NCBI RefSeq assembly: GCF_046156265.1
Contig: NZ_JAWDIR010000009.1
Span: 1-50,962 of the forward strand
Length of the DNA stretch: 50,962 nucleotides
Reading direction: 5' to 3'
Source of the DNA: CAMDHY01 sp046156265
GTDB lineage: Bacteria > Pseudomonadota > Alphaproteobacteria > Rhizobiales > Segnochrobactraceae
Shown here: positions 1 to 7,430 of the stretch, one piece after another
Numbering within the stretch: the stretch's first letter is position 1
How the letters are laid out: every line of letters begins with the position of its first letter
The notes under the pieces: model-generated
What the model was told of the DNA's origin: nothing
The model's input: only the letters and a program-made list of their open reading frames with translations
The model's database searches: none
Made by a program: the position numbers and the translations under genes

Positions 1-1560
1 GGGGCCCGCGGCAAGTTCGGCATCGGATTGGGGTGAGGAGTCTTTCTCGCCGCGCTCCCGCGCGGCGGCCCCCCCTCCCGTCGCGCCTTCGGCGCGCCGA
101 CCTCCCCCGCCGGGGGGGAGGGTTTCACCCTTCGCTGTCCACCCCTGCAACTCCTTGTCCATGGCGATGAACCACTGCGGGGTGTTGCGGAAGATCACCG
201 GCTTCTTCGAGCGCCAGGAGTGCGGGTACTGGTGCTTGAGGCGGCCACGCGCCACCAGCATGCCGGCGGCGACGAGCGCGTCGATGACGGCCTGGTTGGC
301 GTCGCCCTTATCGCCCTTGTCGGTGATGACGCGGCGCCCCTCGAAGCCCGGGGCGTCGGCGGTGAAGAAGCCGTCGGCGTCGACCGTGTAGGGGATGCGG
401 GTATCGATGCCGTCGTACTCGAGCTCACTCTTGTGAGCCATCCACACCTCGAAGTCCTCGACGCCGTGGCCGGGGGCGGTGTGGACGAAGCCGGTGCCGG
501 CCTCGTCGGTGACGTGGTCGCCGGGGAGAAGGGGAACTTGGAAGTCGTATCCGAGGTCTCTGAGCGGGTGACGGCAGACAATCTTGTCCAGTGTATCCGC
601 AGGCACGTCACGGACACGCTCGTAGCTGTCTTCCGGCACGCGCGCCGCCTTGAACAGGTCGGCCGCGAGCGCATCGGCAAGCACGTAGGTCTCGCCGCTC
701 TTTGCCCAGTTGTCCGAGCGGGTTTCGCCGACACGGTAGAGGCCATAAGCAACCTTCGGCGAATAGGAGATCGCCCGGTTACCGGGGATTGTCCAAGGCG
801 TTGTCGTCCAGATGACGACTGACGCTCCCACCAGATCCGCTTGATCCCAATCGTCTGACACCACCATGAGCACCGGAAACTTCACGAAGATCGTGTCGCT
901 CTGGTAGTCCTGATACTCGACCTCGGCCTCGGCGAGCGCCGTCTTCTCGACGACGGACCACATCACCGGCTTCGAGCCGCGGTAGAGCTGGCCGGAGGTG
1001 GCGAACTTCAGGAGTTCGCCGGCGATCACCGACTCGGCATCAAAGGCCATCGTCAGGTAGGGGTCGTCGAAATCGCCGACGACACCGAGGCGCTGGAATT
1101 CCTCGCCCTGCACCTTCACCCAGTGCTCGGCGAACTGCCGGCACTCGCGGCGAAACTCGACGACCGGCACGGCGTCCTTGTCCTGGCCCTTGGCGCGGTA
1201 CTGCTCCTCGATCTTCCATTCGATCGGCAGGCCGTGGCAGTCCCAGCCGGGGACGTAGTTGGAATCGCGCCCGAGCATCTGCATCGAGCGCGTGATCACG
1301 TCCTTCAGCGTCTTGTTGAGGGCGTGGCCGATGTGGAGGTTGCCGTTGGCATAGGGCGGGCCGTCGTGCAGCACGAACAGCGGGCGGCCCTTCGCCTCCT
1401 CGCGCAGCCGCTTGTAGAGGCCGATGGCGTTCCAGCGGGCGAGGATCTCCGGCTCGCGCTGCGGCAGGCCGGCGCGCATCGGGAAGGCCGTCTCGGGCAG
1501 GAACAAGGTCTCGGAATAGTCGCGCTCGGCGGCGGTCGCCGGGGTGGTCGTCTCGGTCAT
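1..1560 (-). CDS. ileS: Isoleucyl-tRNA synthetase, N-terminal part (runs off the window)
   Basis: Class I aminoacyl-tRNA synthetase that charges tRNA-Ile in the cytoplasm. Translation from the ATG at 1560 gives the expected N-terminus, the HIGH motif (GPPYANGNLHIGHA), the class signature VPGWDCHGLPIE and, in the editing (CP1) region, IWTTTPWTIPGN, followed by NTPQWFIAMDK. The reading frame stays open to base 1, so about 520 codons are present; the KMSKS half lies outside. Odd feature: directly after the conserved PQWFIAMDK segment the frame runs into a low-complexity Gly/Pro/Arg/Ala stretch encoded by a GC-rich palindromic repeat that also occurs between genes in this window. Whether the normal sequence resumes beyond base 1 cannot be seen, so the product is either an IleS with a surface insertion or a damaged copy. 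Confidence 0.93.
   Translation of the reverse strand, partial: MTETTTPATAAERDYSETLFLPETAFPMRAGLPQREPEILARWNAIGLYKRLREEAKGRPLFVLHDGPPYANGNLHIGHALNKTLKDVITRSMQMLGRDSNYVPGWDCHGLPIEWKIEEQYRAKGQDKDAVPVVEFRRECRQFAEHWVKVQGEEFQRLGVVGDFDDPYLTMAFDAESVIAGELLKFATSGQLYRGSKPVMWSVVEKTALAEAEVEYQDYQSDTIFVKFPVLMVVSDDWDQADLVGASVVIWTTTPWTIPGNRAISYSPKVAYGLYRVGETRSDNWAKSGETYVLADALAADLFKAARVPEDSYERVRDVPADTLDKIVCRHPLRDLGYDFQVPLLPGDHVTDEAGTGFVHTAPGHGVEDFEVWMAHKSELEYDGIDTRIPYTVDADGFFTADAPGFEGRRVITDKGDKGDANQAVIDALVAAGMLVARGRLKHQYPHSWRSKKPVIFRNTPQWFIAMDKELQGWTAKGETLPPGGGGRRAEGATGGGAAARERGEKDSSPQSDAELAAGP
31..130 (-). repeat. GC-rich palindromic repeat inserted in frame inside ileS
   Basis: Read on the minus strand, the stretch begins with GTGAAACCCTCCCCCCC, continues through short inverted repeats (TCGGCGCGCCGAAGGCGCGA) and ends near CTCCTCACCCC. 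The opening closely matches the intergenic copy at 3928-3978 and resembles the borders of the copies at 14632-14809 and 28300-28472. All codons across it are sense codons in the ileS frame. The outer limits are approximate. Confidence 0.7.
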
Positions 1561-2187
1561 CGGGTGTCCGTTCGGGCGGTCGTAAATCGGGGCGTCCGCG
1601 GCGCGGGACTTAATCCCCGGCGGCCGCGACGGTCGGAAGGAAACCCGGCCTCCTCGCGCAGGACAAAACCCCCGCGCCTCAGAGAGAGGCCGGGCCGGTA
1701 ATTCGCCGCCGCATCGTCCACCGCGCACCCATGCGCCGCGTTCTAGCAGCGCCGCGGCGGCGACGGAAGCGGAGAGGCGCGTGGGAGGCGAGGCCAGGAG
1801 AGGGGCGAGTGCGTCGCGCGGAGCGTCATCCCGGACGCGAAGCACCGCGGAGCGATCCGGGACGTGAGCGGAAAAACAAGTCGCGCGGAACGCGCGACGC
1901 TTGAGCCGCGCCTCCGGCGCAGTCTTGCGCTCACGTCCCGGATCGGCGCTCGGCTGCGCCTCGCTTGCCCGTGATGATGACGCGGAAAATCACGAGCCGG
2001 GGACGTCGCCGCGCTCGGGCGAAGGCGCTGCCGGCATTCGCGGTTGTCACCGCCGCTTCTGCCGCCTATGAGAGTTTCGTGCAACCTGTTGCTTTTGCCG
2101 GTCTTTAGCCAGAAGTGCTCGGTCTCTCGCAGCCGTGGCGACAATGGTTTCAGCGGCCGGCCCGCTCAGTCCCGAGAGGAGTCGCCC
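1561..2187. other. Intergenic region between ileS and the secreted-protein gene
   Basis: No convincing gene. The stretch carries the ileS promoter side (1561-1740), then a dispersed palindromic repeat at 1825-1980, and finally the leader of the gene at 2188. Open frames here are GC-rich shadows with no family resemblance or ribosome binding site. Confidence 0.6.
1825..1980 (+). repeat. Dispersed palindromic repeat, copy 1 of 2 in the window
   Basis: Begins GTCATCCCGGACGCGAAGCA and continues to GCGATCCGGGAC; the far side carries GTCCCGGATC, then GCTCGGCTGCGCCT and CTTGCCCGTGATGATGA, giving partly inverted ends. The same blocks in the same order occur at 24360-24510, with divergent centres. 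No coding capacity; a REP/BIME-like or miniature mobile repeat is the likely class. Confidence 0.8.
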
Positions 2188-2607
2188 ATGAAGTTCCCCG
2201 CAGCCCCGCTCGCCATCGCCGCTGCCGTGCTTGTCGCCGGCACCGCCCTGCCCACCACCGGCGACGCCCAGGGCTTCAGCCGGCTGCAGCACTGCTCGGG
2301 TGGCAGCTTCACGCTGCGCTTCTCGGCCACCTACACCGAACAGGGCCAGGGCAAGAACGCCGTCAAGCAACTCGACGTCGATCTCGAGGCCGACCGCCGC
2401 TCCGACTTCAAGTCCGGCCAGAAGGTGACCTTCTTCGTCGACGGCAAGAAGATCGGCCAGGCGGGCTTCAAGGCCGACCGCAACGGCGACCTCGACGCCG
2501 AGGTGAAGCTGCGCTCCTCCGGCGGCAAGAGCTTCCCGACGGTGAAGGACGGCTCGAAGGTCAGCGCCGAGATCCGCGACGTCACCGTCGCGAGCTGCAA
2601 CCTCTGA
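2188..2607 (+). CDS. Small secreted protein of unknown function
   Basis: 139 residues. The ATG at 2188 is preceded by GAGAGGAG at 2175-2182, a good ribosome binding site. Residues 1-27 form a Sec signal peptide (hydrophobic alanine/valine run ending GDA before QGF), so the mature protein is periplasmic or exported. The mature part is hydrophilic and rich in Lys, Asp and Ser with alternating short beta-like stretches (SFTLRFSATYT, KVTFFVDGKK), suggesting a small beta-sandwich. Two cysteines, C36 and C137 near the C-terminus, could form a disulfide. I do not recognise a family. It stands alone between ileS and the Phd-like gene, so context gives no function. Confidence 0.75.
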   Translation: MKFPAAPLAIAAAVLVAGTALPTTGDAQGFSRLQHCSGGSFTLRFSATYTEQGQGKNAVKQLDVDLEADRRSDFKSGQKVTFFVDGKKIGQAGFKADRNGDLDAEVKLRSSGGKSFPTVKDGSKVSAEIRDVTVASCNL

Positions 2608-2658
2608 GCCCACGCGCCGCGGCCTCCGGCGGCGGTGCGCCGCCGCCGGACGCAAGCG

Positions 2659-2928
2659 CTAGGACTTTTCCGGGAGCGGCTTCAGCAGGAAGTCCTCGGG
2701 CAGGGGATCGTCGAAGTCATCCGAGATGTATTCGACGAGCCGCTCGAGCCCGTGTTCGCGCTTGAATGTCTCTATGGCCTCCCGGTCTATCCCGCCGCGC
2801 GGCCGGTGCTGCACGATATCGAAGACCGGACGCCCCTTGCGGGTGACGACGATCGTCTCGCCCGCCTCGACCAGGCGCGCGAGCGCGCTGAGGCGCCGCC
2901 GGGCTTGGCTGATCGGCACGATGATCAT
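2659..2928 (-). CDS. Phd/YefM-type antitoxin (orphan)
   Basis: 89 residues from the ATG at 2928, chosen because AGGGA lies immediately upstream and the Phd fold starts there (MIIVPISQARRRLSALARLV). The N-terminal half is the Phd/YefM DNA-binding and dimerisation domain: the VPISQAR start, then GETIVVTRKGRPVFDIVQH, which fits the family's TKxGxPVAVL strand. The acidic C-terminal tail (VEYISDDFDDPLPED) would be the toxin-neutralising part. Such proteins normally repress their own operon with a toxin gene just downstream, but downstream on this strand (2188-2658) only the oppositely oriented secreted-protein gene is found. It may be a solitary regulator or a toxin-antitoxin remnant. Its upstream region is shared with the class II aldolase gene. 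Confidence 0.78.
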   Translation of the reverse strand: MIIVPISQARRRLSALARLVEAGETIVVTRKGRPVFDIVQHRPRGGIDREAIETFKREHGLERLVEYISDDFDDPLPEDFLLKPLPEKS

Positions 2929-2980
2929 TCCCTGAGGATAGCTCGGAGACGGCCTCCACGGCGAGGTCATGTACATCGGT

Positions 2981-3008
2981 ATACCGGCATGCTTGCATGT
3001 CGGCATGC
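2981..3008. promoter_or_regulatory. Operator-like GCATG repeats between phd-like and aldolase genes
   Basis: The stretch ATACCGGCATGCTTGCATGT followed by CGGCATGC contains three GCATG elements and the octamer CCGGCATG, which is also present at the start of the GntR gene (4148-4155). Its position between two divergent genes fits an operator for the GntR-FCD protein or the Phd protein. Inferred from sequence pattern only. Confidence 0.4.
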
Positions 3009-3121
3009 GTCGCCGTAGCCTCGCGTTAGCGGTGCCTCCGCGCCCGTGACCGCCTCCCCGGTCCTCGCCGCGGCCCGCCCCGTGCATGATCCCGTCCGAT
3101 GCCGTCCCCCGGAGGTTCCCC

Positions 3122-3838
3122 GTGACCGATGCCGAAGCCGCCGTGCGTGCGGATCTCGCCGCCGTCTACCGCCTGATCGCCCACTTCGGCCTGGACGACC
3201 TCATCCACACCCATGCCTCCGCCCGCATTCCCGGCGAGCCGGACACGCTTCTGATCAACCGCTACGGCGACCTCTTCCGCGAGGTGCGGCCGGAGCGGCT
3301 CGCCGTCATCGACCATTCGGGGCGGCTGGTGCGCGGCGAGCAGATGCCGATCAACACCGCCGGCGTCGTCATCCACACCGCCGTCCACGCGGCGCGGCCG
3401 GAGGTCGCCTGCGTCATCCACACCCACACTGCGGCGGGCGTGGCGGTGAGCTGCCTCGAAGAGGGGCTGCTGCCGCTCAATCAGACGGCGCTGCTCTTCC
3501 ACGGCGACGTCGGCTACCACGACTTCGAGGGCATCGCGCTCGACCGCGACGAGCAGGAGCGGCTCGTCGCCGACCTCGGCTCGTTCAACCAGCTGATCCT
3601 GCGCAATCACGGCCTGCTCACCGTCGGCAAGACGGTCGGGGAGGCGTTCGCGCGGATGTACAATCTCGAGCAGGCCTGCCGGATCCAGCTCGCGGCGATG
3701 GCGACGGGCCGGCCGCTCAGGATGCCCACGGCGGCCGTGATGGAGCGCACCGTCCGCCAGTACGCCGCCGACCCGGACGGGGCGGCGGAACTCGAATGGG
3801 CGGCGCTGCGGCGGCTGGCGGAGGGAGCGTTCGGGTGA
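3122..3838 (+). CDS. Class II aldolase/adducin family protein
   Basis: 238 residues from GTG 3122, chosen because GGAGG (3111-3115) sits six bases upstream; an in-frame ATG at 3086 lacks such a site. The fold is the zinc-dependent class II (fuculose-phosphate type) aldolase fold: metal ligands H100 and H102 in CVIHTHTAAG and H163 in RNHGLLTVG. The position where true aldolases carry the acid/base Glu (SSE motif) reads INTAG, as in the adducin-like branch, so retro-aldol activity is uncertain and decarboxylase or other activity is possible. The neighbouring GntR-FCD gene and shared operator motif suggest a small sugar-acid or hydroxy-acid catabolic unit. Cytoplasmic. Confidence 0.85.
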   Translation: MTDAEAAVRADLAAVYRLIAHFGLDDLIHTHASARIPGEPDTLLINRYGDLFREVRPERLAVIDHSGRLVRGEQMPINTAGVVIHTAVHAARPEVACVIHTHTAAGVAVSCLEEGLLPLNQTALLFHGDVGYHDFEGIALDRDEQERLVADLGSFNQLILRNHGLLTVGKTVGEAFARMYNLEQACRIQLAAMATGRPLRMPTAAVMERTVRQYAADPDGAAELEWAALRRLAEGAFG

Positions 3839-3850
3839 GAAGAGCGGCAA

Positions 3851-3911
<61 letters not shown>

Positions 3912-3927
3912 TTGTCCCAATCTCTGC

Positions 3928-3978
3928 GTGAACCCTCCCCCCTCGCGGGGGAGGGCAGGGAGGGGGGGGGCGCGGGCT
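3928..3978 (+). repeat. GC-rich palindromic repeat, short copy
   Basis: GTGAACCCTCCCCCCTCGCG followed by GGGGAGGGCAGGGAGGGGGGG. The opening matches the element inside ileS (minus strand, near 130) and the borders resemble those of the longer copies at 14632 and 28300. Confidence 0.7.
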
Positions 3979-4118
3979 CGGCGTCCGAGAGGCGAAGGGC
4001 GCGTCCAACCGGGGATGCGGCCGCCACCCCCACCGCGGACCCGCACCCGGCCGGCGACGCCCGCCGAGTTGCTCCGCCACCGCAACGCACAATTCCTGGG
4101 CGCGATGAAAAATGAGGC

Positions 4119-4155
4119 TTGACCGACTGCCGGTGCATGCCAGTATGCCGGCATG
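4119..4155 (+). promoter_or_regulatory. Promoter and operator of the GntR gene, overlapping its start codon
   Basis: TTGACC at 4119-4124 is a good -35 box; 17 bases later AGTATG (4142-4147) can serve as -10, placing the transcript start at about the ATG at 4153. The perfect palindrome ATGCCGGCAT (4145-4154) overlaps both the -10 and the start codon, and GCATGCC lies just upstream (4136-4142). This fits autorepression by the FCD-type GntR protein. Confidence 0.5.
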
Positions 4156-4866
4156 GTTGCTTTCGCCGCTCGCCCCATTCCCCTCGCGCCGGAGCGCCGC
4201 AACACCGTTGCGGCCCGCGTCTATGCGGAGCTGCGCGAGGCGATCGTCACCACCCAGCTGAAGCCCGGCCAGCGCGTCGCCGAGGCCGAACTCGCCGACA
4301 GCCTCGGCGTCAGCCGCACCCCGGTACGCGAGGCGTTCGTTCGCCTCGTGGAGGAGGGGCTGATCGAGGTGTCGCCGCAGACCGGCACGCGCATCTCTCT
4401 CGTCGGCCTCGAGCGCATCCGCCAGGCGGTGTTCGTGCGGGCGAGCCTCGAGGGCGGCGCCGTGCGGCGGCCGGCCGCGGAGCCCGGCGATGCTGATCTC
4501 CGGGCGCTGCGCCGCAATCTCGCCGACCAGGAGGTGGCGATCGCCGAGGGCGACGTCACCGAGATGCACCGCCGCGACATGGACTTCCACGCGATGCTGC
4601 TGGCCTCCGTCGGCCGGCCGCTCGCCTGGAACGCCTGCCTGCTCGTCTCGGCCGATCTCGCCCGCGTCGGCTTCCTGCTCGGCTTCGACGTCACCCACCT
4701 CGCGCAGGTGCTGGCCGAGCACCGCGCCATCTTCGCGGCGCTCGAGGCGCGCGACTTCGCCGCCGCCGCCGACCAGCTGGAGGCCCACGTCGCCAACATC
4801 GAGGGCGACCGCATCGTGCTGAGCGAGCGCCATCCCGAGTACTTCGACCCGCGGCCGGGGGCCTGA
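4153..4866 (+). CDS. GntR family regulator, FCD subfamily
   Basis: 237 residues. An N-terminal winged helix-turn-helix (about residues 15-85) carries the typical LKPGQRVAEAELADSLGVSR and TPVREAFVRLVEEGLIEV. The C-terminal FCD effector domain (about 95-235) has the metal-ligand pattern D/H in RRDMDFHAML, H in LAEHRAIFAAL and H in LEAHVANIE, so it probably binds a metal and a small carboxylic acid. No ribosome binding site precedes the ATG and the promoter lies right against it, so the mRNA may be leaderless. It probably represses itself and the class II aldolase gene, since both upstream regions carry CCGGCATG. The upstream aldolase and downstream LacI/ABC cluster are candidate targets. Confidence 0.92.
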   Translation: MVAFAARPIPLAPERRNTVAARVYAELREAIVTTQLKPGQRVAEAELADSLGVSRTPVREAFVRLVEEGLIEVSPQTGTRISLVGLERIRQAVFVRASLEGGAVRRPAAEPGDADLRALRRNLADQEVAIAEGDVTEMHRRDMDFHAMLLASVGRPLAWNACLLVSADLARVGFLLGFDVTHLAQVLAEHRAIFAALEARDFAAAADQLEAHVANIEGDRIVLSERHPEYFDPRPGA

Positions 4867-5056
4867 GCGATGGCCGCCGCGACCGGTCACCGGCTGGCTG
4901 CCGCCGTTCCCAACCGGAGCCGGCGTGGAACCGCCATCACCGGTCGCGAGGCTGCCGGCGTGCGCGGCCGTCGCTGCCGCGGCGCTCGCACGACATCCGG
5001 CGCCATATCCGGTCGGGCCGCCCGTCCCGCATCGGTCCAGTCGACCCGCATCACGC

Positions 5057-5115
5057 TGTTGCGTCATCGCAACAACGCTCCATCCATCCACACAAACGAT
5101 TTACTAAATCGATTT
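5057..5115. promoter_or_regulatory. Two palindromes upstream of the LacI gene
   Basis: TGTTGCGTCATCGCAACA (5057-5074) is an inverted repeat with seven paired bases per arm and a 4-base centre. AAATCGATTT (5106-5115) is a perfect palindrome in a locally AT-rich stretch. LacI-family proteins bind such even, CG-centred palindromes, so the second is the better autoregulatory operator candidate. Confidence 0.5.
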
Positions 5116-5148
5116 CCCGCGCCGGGAATCGCAACTATTCTCTCCGTC

Positions 5149-6189
5149 ATGCAGAGGCCGGGTCCCACAATCCAGGAAGTGGCGCGTGTCGCCGGCGTCT
5201 CGCCGGCCTCCGTTTCGCGCTACCTGAACGGCCGGCTGACGCTGCCGGAGGCGACCGCCCGGCGCATCCAGGCGGCCGTGCTGCAGCTCGGCTACCGGCC
5301 GAACGCCATCGCCCGCCGGCTGCGCTCGGGCACGAGCGAGACGCTCGGCCTCATCACCGCCGACATCGCCTATCCGCTGTTCGCCACCATCGCCAGCGCC
5401 GCCGAGGCGGAGGCGAGCGAGGCGGGCTACAGCCTGGTGATGTTCTCGAGCCGCAACCGCGCGGAGAGCGAGATCGGCTTCCTGTCGCGCGTCGAGGACC
5501 GCCAGCTCGACGGCGTGCTGCTCCTCACCAACCACCTCGACGACGGCCGGCTGGCCGCCCGCATCAACGCCTGCAAGGCGGTGGTGCTCGTCGACGAGGA
5601 CGTGCCGGGTGCCGAGGCGCCGCGGCTGTTCGCCCACAACGTGGCGGGCGGGCTCGCCGCCGGCCGCCATCTCATCGCCGCCGGCCACCGCCGCATCGCC
5701 CACGTCACCGGCCCGGCCGGCCTGTTGAGCGTCGACGAGCGCCGGCGCGGCTTCGCGGCCGCGCTCACTGAAGCGGGGCTGACGCTCGACCCGGCGCTGG
5801 TGGTGAGCGGCCGCTACGACGAGGGCTTCGGGGCCGAGGCGTTCGCCCGGCTCGCGGCGCTGCCCGAGCCGCCGACGGCGGTGTTCGCCGCCGCCGACAT
5901 GCTGGCGATCGGCATGATCCGTGCAGCGCGGGCGGCCGGCGTGGCGGTGCCGCGGGACCTGTCGATCGTCGGCTACGACGACATCCCGCTCGCGAGCCTG
6001 CTCGACCCGCCGCTGACGACGATCCGCCAGTCGGCGGAGGCGTTCGGGCGGCTCGGTGTCAGGATGCTGGTCGACCTGGTGAAGGGGAGGGCGCCCGCCG
6101 GTCGGCCGGAGCGCATCCCGGTGGAGCTCGTCGTGCGCGGCTCGGTCGCCGGGCCGCGCGCGGAGATGGAGGCGGCACCCGCCCGATAG
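5149..6189 (+). CDS. LacI family transcriptional regulator
   Basis: 346 residues. The ATG at 5149 is chosen because it begins the LacI DNA-binding domain (TIQEVARVAGVSPASVSRYL, residues 7-26); longer in-frame starts only add low-complexity sequence. A hinge region (YRPNAIARRLRSG) is followed by a periplasmic-binding-protein-like ligand domain (about 60-330) with the usual LGLITADIAYPLFATI start and SIVGYDDIPLASLLDPPLTT near the end, the family signature. It sits 67 bases upstream of the PotD-like gene on the same strand, so it most likely controls the transporter and catabolic genes that follow, with the imported compound or a breakdown product as inducer. Confidence 0.93.
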   Translation: MQRPGPTIQEVARVAGVSPASVSRYLNGRLTLPEATARRIQAAVLQLGYRPNAIARRLRSGTSETLGLITADIAYPLFATIASAAEAEASEAGYSLVMFSSRNRAESEIGFLSRVEDRQLDGVLLLTNHLDDGRLAARINACKAVVLVDEDVPGAEAPRLFAHNVAGGLAAGRHLIAAGHRRIAHVTGPAGLLSVDERRRGFAAALTEAGLTLDPALVVSGRYDEGFGAEAFARLAALPEPPTAVFAAADMLAIGMIRAARAAGVAVPRDLSIVGYDDIPLASLLDPPLTTIRQSAEAFGRLGVRMLVDLVKGRAPAGRPERIPVELVVRGSVAGPRAEMEAAPAR

Positions 6190-6256
6190 AGAGCGGGGCC
6201 GCGCGGGAGGCGGAGTTTGGCGGCCGGGCACGGCCATTCAGAAGGGGACGGAGAGG

Positions 6257-7363
6257 ATGACGAAGGAAACCTTCGCGGCGGATGCCGTCAAGATCGCGAT
6301 GGAGAGGTTCCAGAGCGGACAGATCGACCGCCGCACGCTGCTGACCGCGCTCGGCGCGCTCGGCCTCGTGGCGGTGGCGCGCCCGGGCGTCTCCTACGCC
6401 CAGGCCAAGGAAGTGGTGCTGTGCAACTGGGGCGGCGCCGCCGTCGAGGCCTTCCAGAAGGCCTATGGCGAGCCGTTCACGGCGAAGTCCGGCATCAAGG
6501 TGGCGATCGACGGTGCCGGCCCGACGACGGGCGCGGTGCGCGCCATGGTCGAGTCCAAGGCGGTGATCTGGGACACCACCGACGGCGGCATGGTCGACGG
6601 CGTGGTGCTCGGAAAGGGCGGCTTCCTCGAGCCGATCGACTACACGATGGTCGACAAGTCGAAGGTCGGCCCGACCGGCGCGGCCGAGTTCGGCGTCGCC
6701 AACTACGCCTTCGCCAACGTGCTCGCCTATGATGTCAGCAAGGTCGGCGCCACGCCGCCGACGAGCTGGGCGGACTTCTTCGACACGGAGAAGTATCCGG
6801 GCAAGCGCACGATGTGCAAATGGATCCAGGGCCAGCTCGAGCCGGTGCTGATCGCCGACGGCGTCAAGCGGGAGGATCTCTATCCCCTCGACGTCGACCG
6901 CGCCTTCAAGAAGCTCGAGCCGCTCCTGCCGCAGCTGATCTTCTGGGAGGGTGGCGCCCAGAGCCAGCAGCTGTTCCGCGACGGCGAGGTCGTCATGGGC
7001 AACATCTGGCACACCCGCGCCAACCTCCTGAAGAAGGAGGCCCCGGAGCGCTTCACCTGGACCTGGAACGAGAACGTCCTGTTCTGGAGCGCCTGGTCGG
7101 TGCCGAAGGGCAACCCGGCCGGCAAGCTGGTGTTCGAGTTCATCAACTCGAGCCTCGATCCGGAAGGCCAGATCACGCTGCTGCGCCTGATGGGCAATGG
7201 CCCGTCGAACCCGGCCGCCCAGGCGGTGATGACGGCCGAGGACAAGGCGGTCGACCCGGCCTCGCCGGAAAACACCAAGAACAACATCGCCATCAGCACC
7301 GAGTACTATGCCGACAACGAGGCGGAGCTGCAGAACAAGTTCCTCGACTTCATCGCCACCTGA
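6257..7363 (+). CDS. ABC transporter substrate-binding protein, PotD-like
   Basis: 368 residues. The start is supported by GGAGAGG just before ATG 6257. The N-terminus has a twin-arginine-like export signal (residues 24-51: DRRTLLTALGALGL, then a cut near SYAQA), so the mature lobe would be periplasmic. The body matches the spermidine/putrescine group (KEVVLCNWGGAAVEAFQKAY at the start, then VANYAFANVLAYDVSKVG and PTSWADFFDTEKYPGKR). This group binds polyamines and also other cationic or opine-like solutes. It is the first gene of the transporter operon (binding protein, two permeases, then the ATPase after the amidinotransferase). The ligand is not determined; the amidinotransferase downstream suggests a guanidino compound. 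Confidence 0.92.
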   Translation: MTKETFAADAVKIAMERFQSGQIDRRTLLTALGALGLVAVARPGVSYAQAKEVVLCNWGGAAVEAFQKAYGEPFTAKSGIKVAIDGAGPTTGAVRAMVESKAVIWDTTDGGMVDGVVLGKGGFLEPIDYTMVDKSKVGPTGAAEFGVANYAFANVLAYDVSKVGATPPTSWADFFDTEKYPGKRTMCKWIQGQLEPVLIADGVKREDLYPLDVDRAFKKLEPLLPQLIFWEGGAQSQQLFRDGEVVMGNIWHTRANLLKKEAPERFTWTWNENVLFWSAWSVPKGNPAGKLVFEFINSSLDPEGQITLLRLMGNGPSNPAAQAVMTAEDKAVDPASPENTKNNIAISTEYYADNEAELQNKFLDFIAT

Positions 7364-7430
7364 TCGGACGGGGCCGTCGCCGCCACGGCGGCGGCCCCTC
7401 CACCGACGCCCCGTTCCGAGGGACTTCCGG

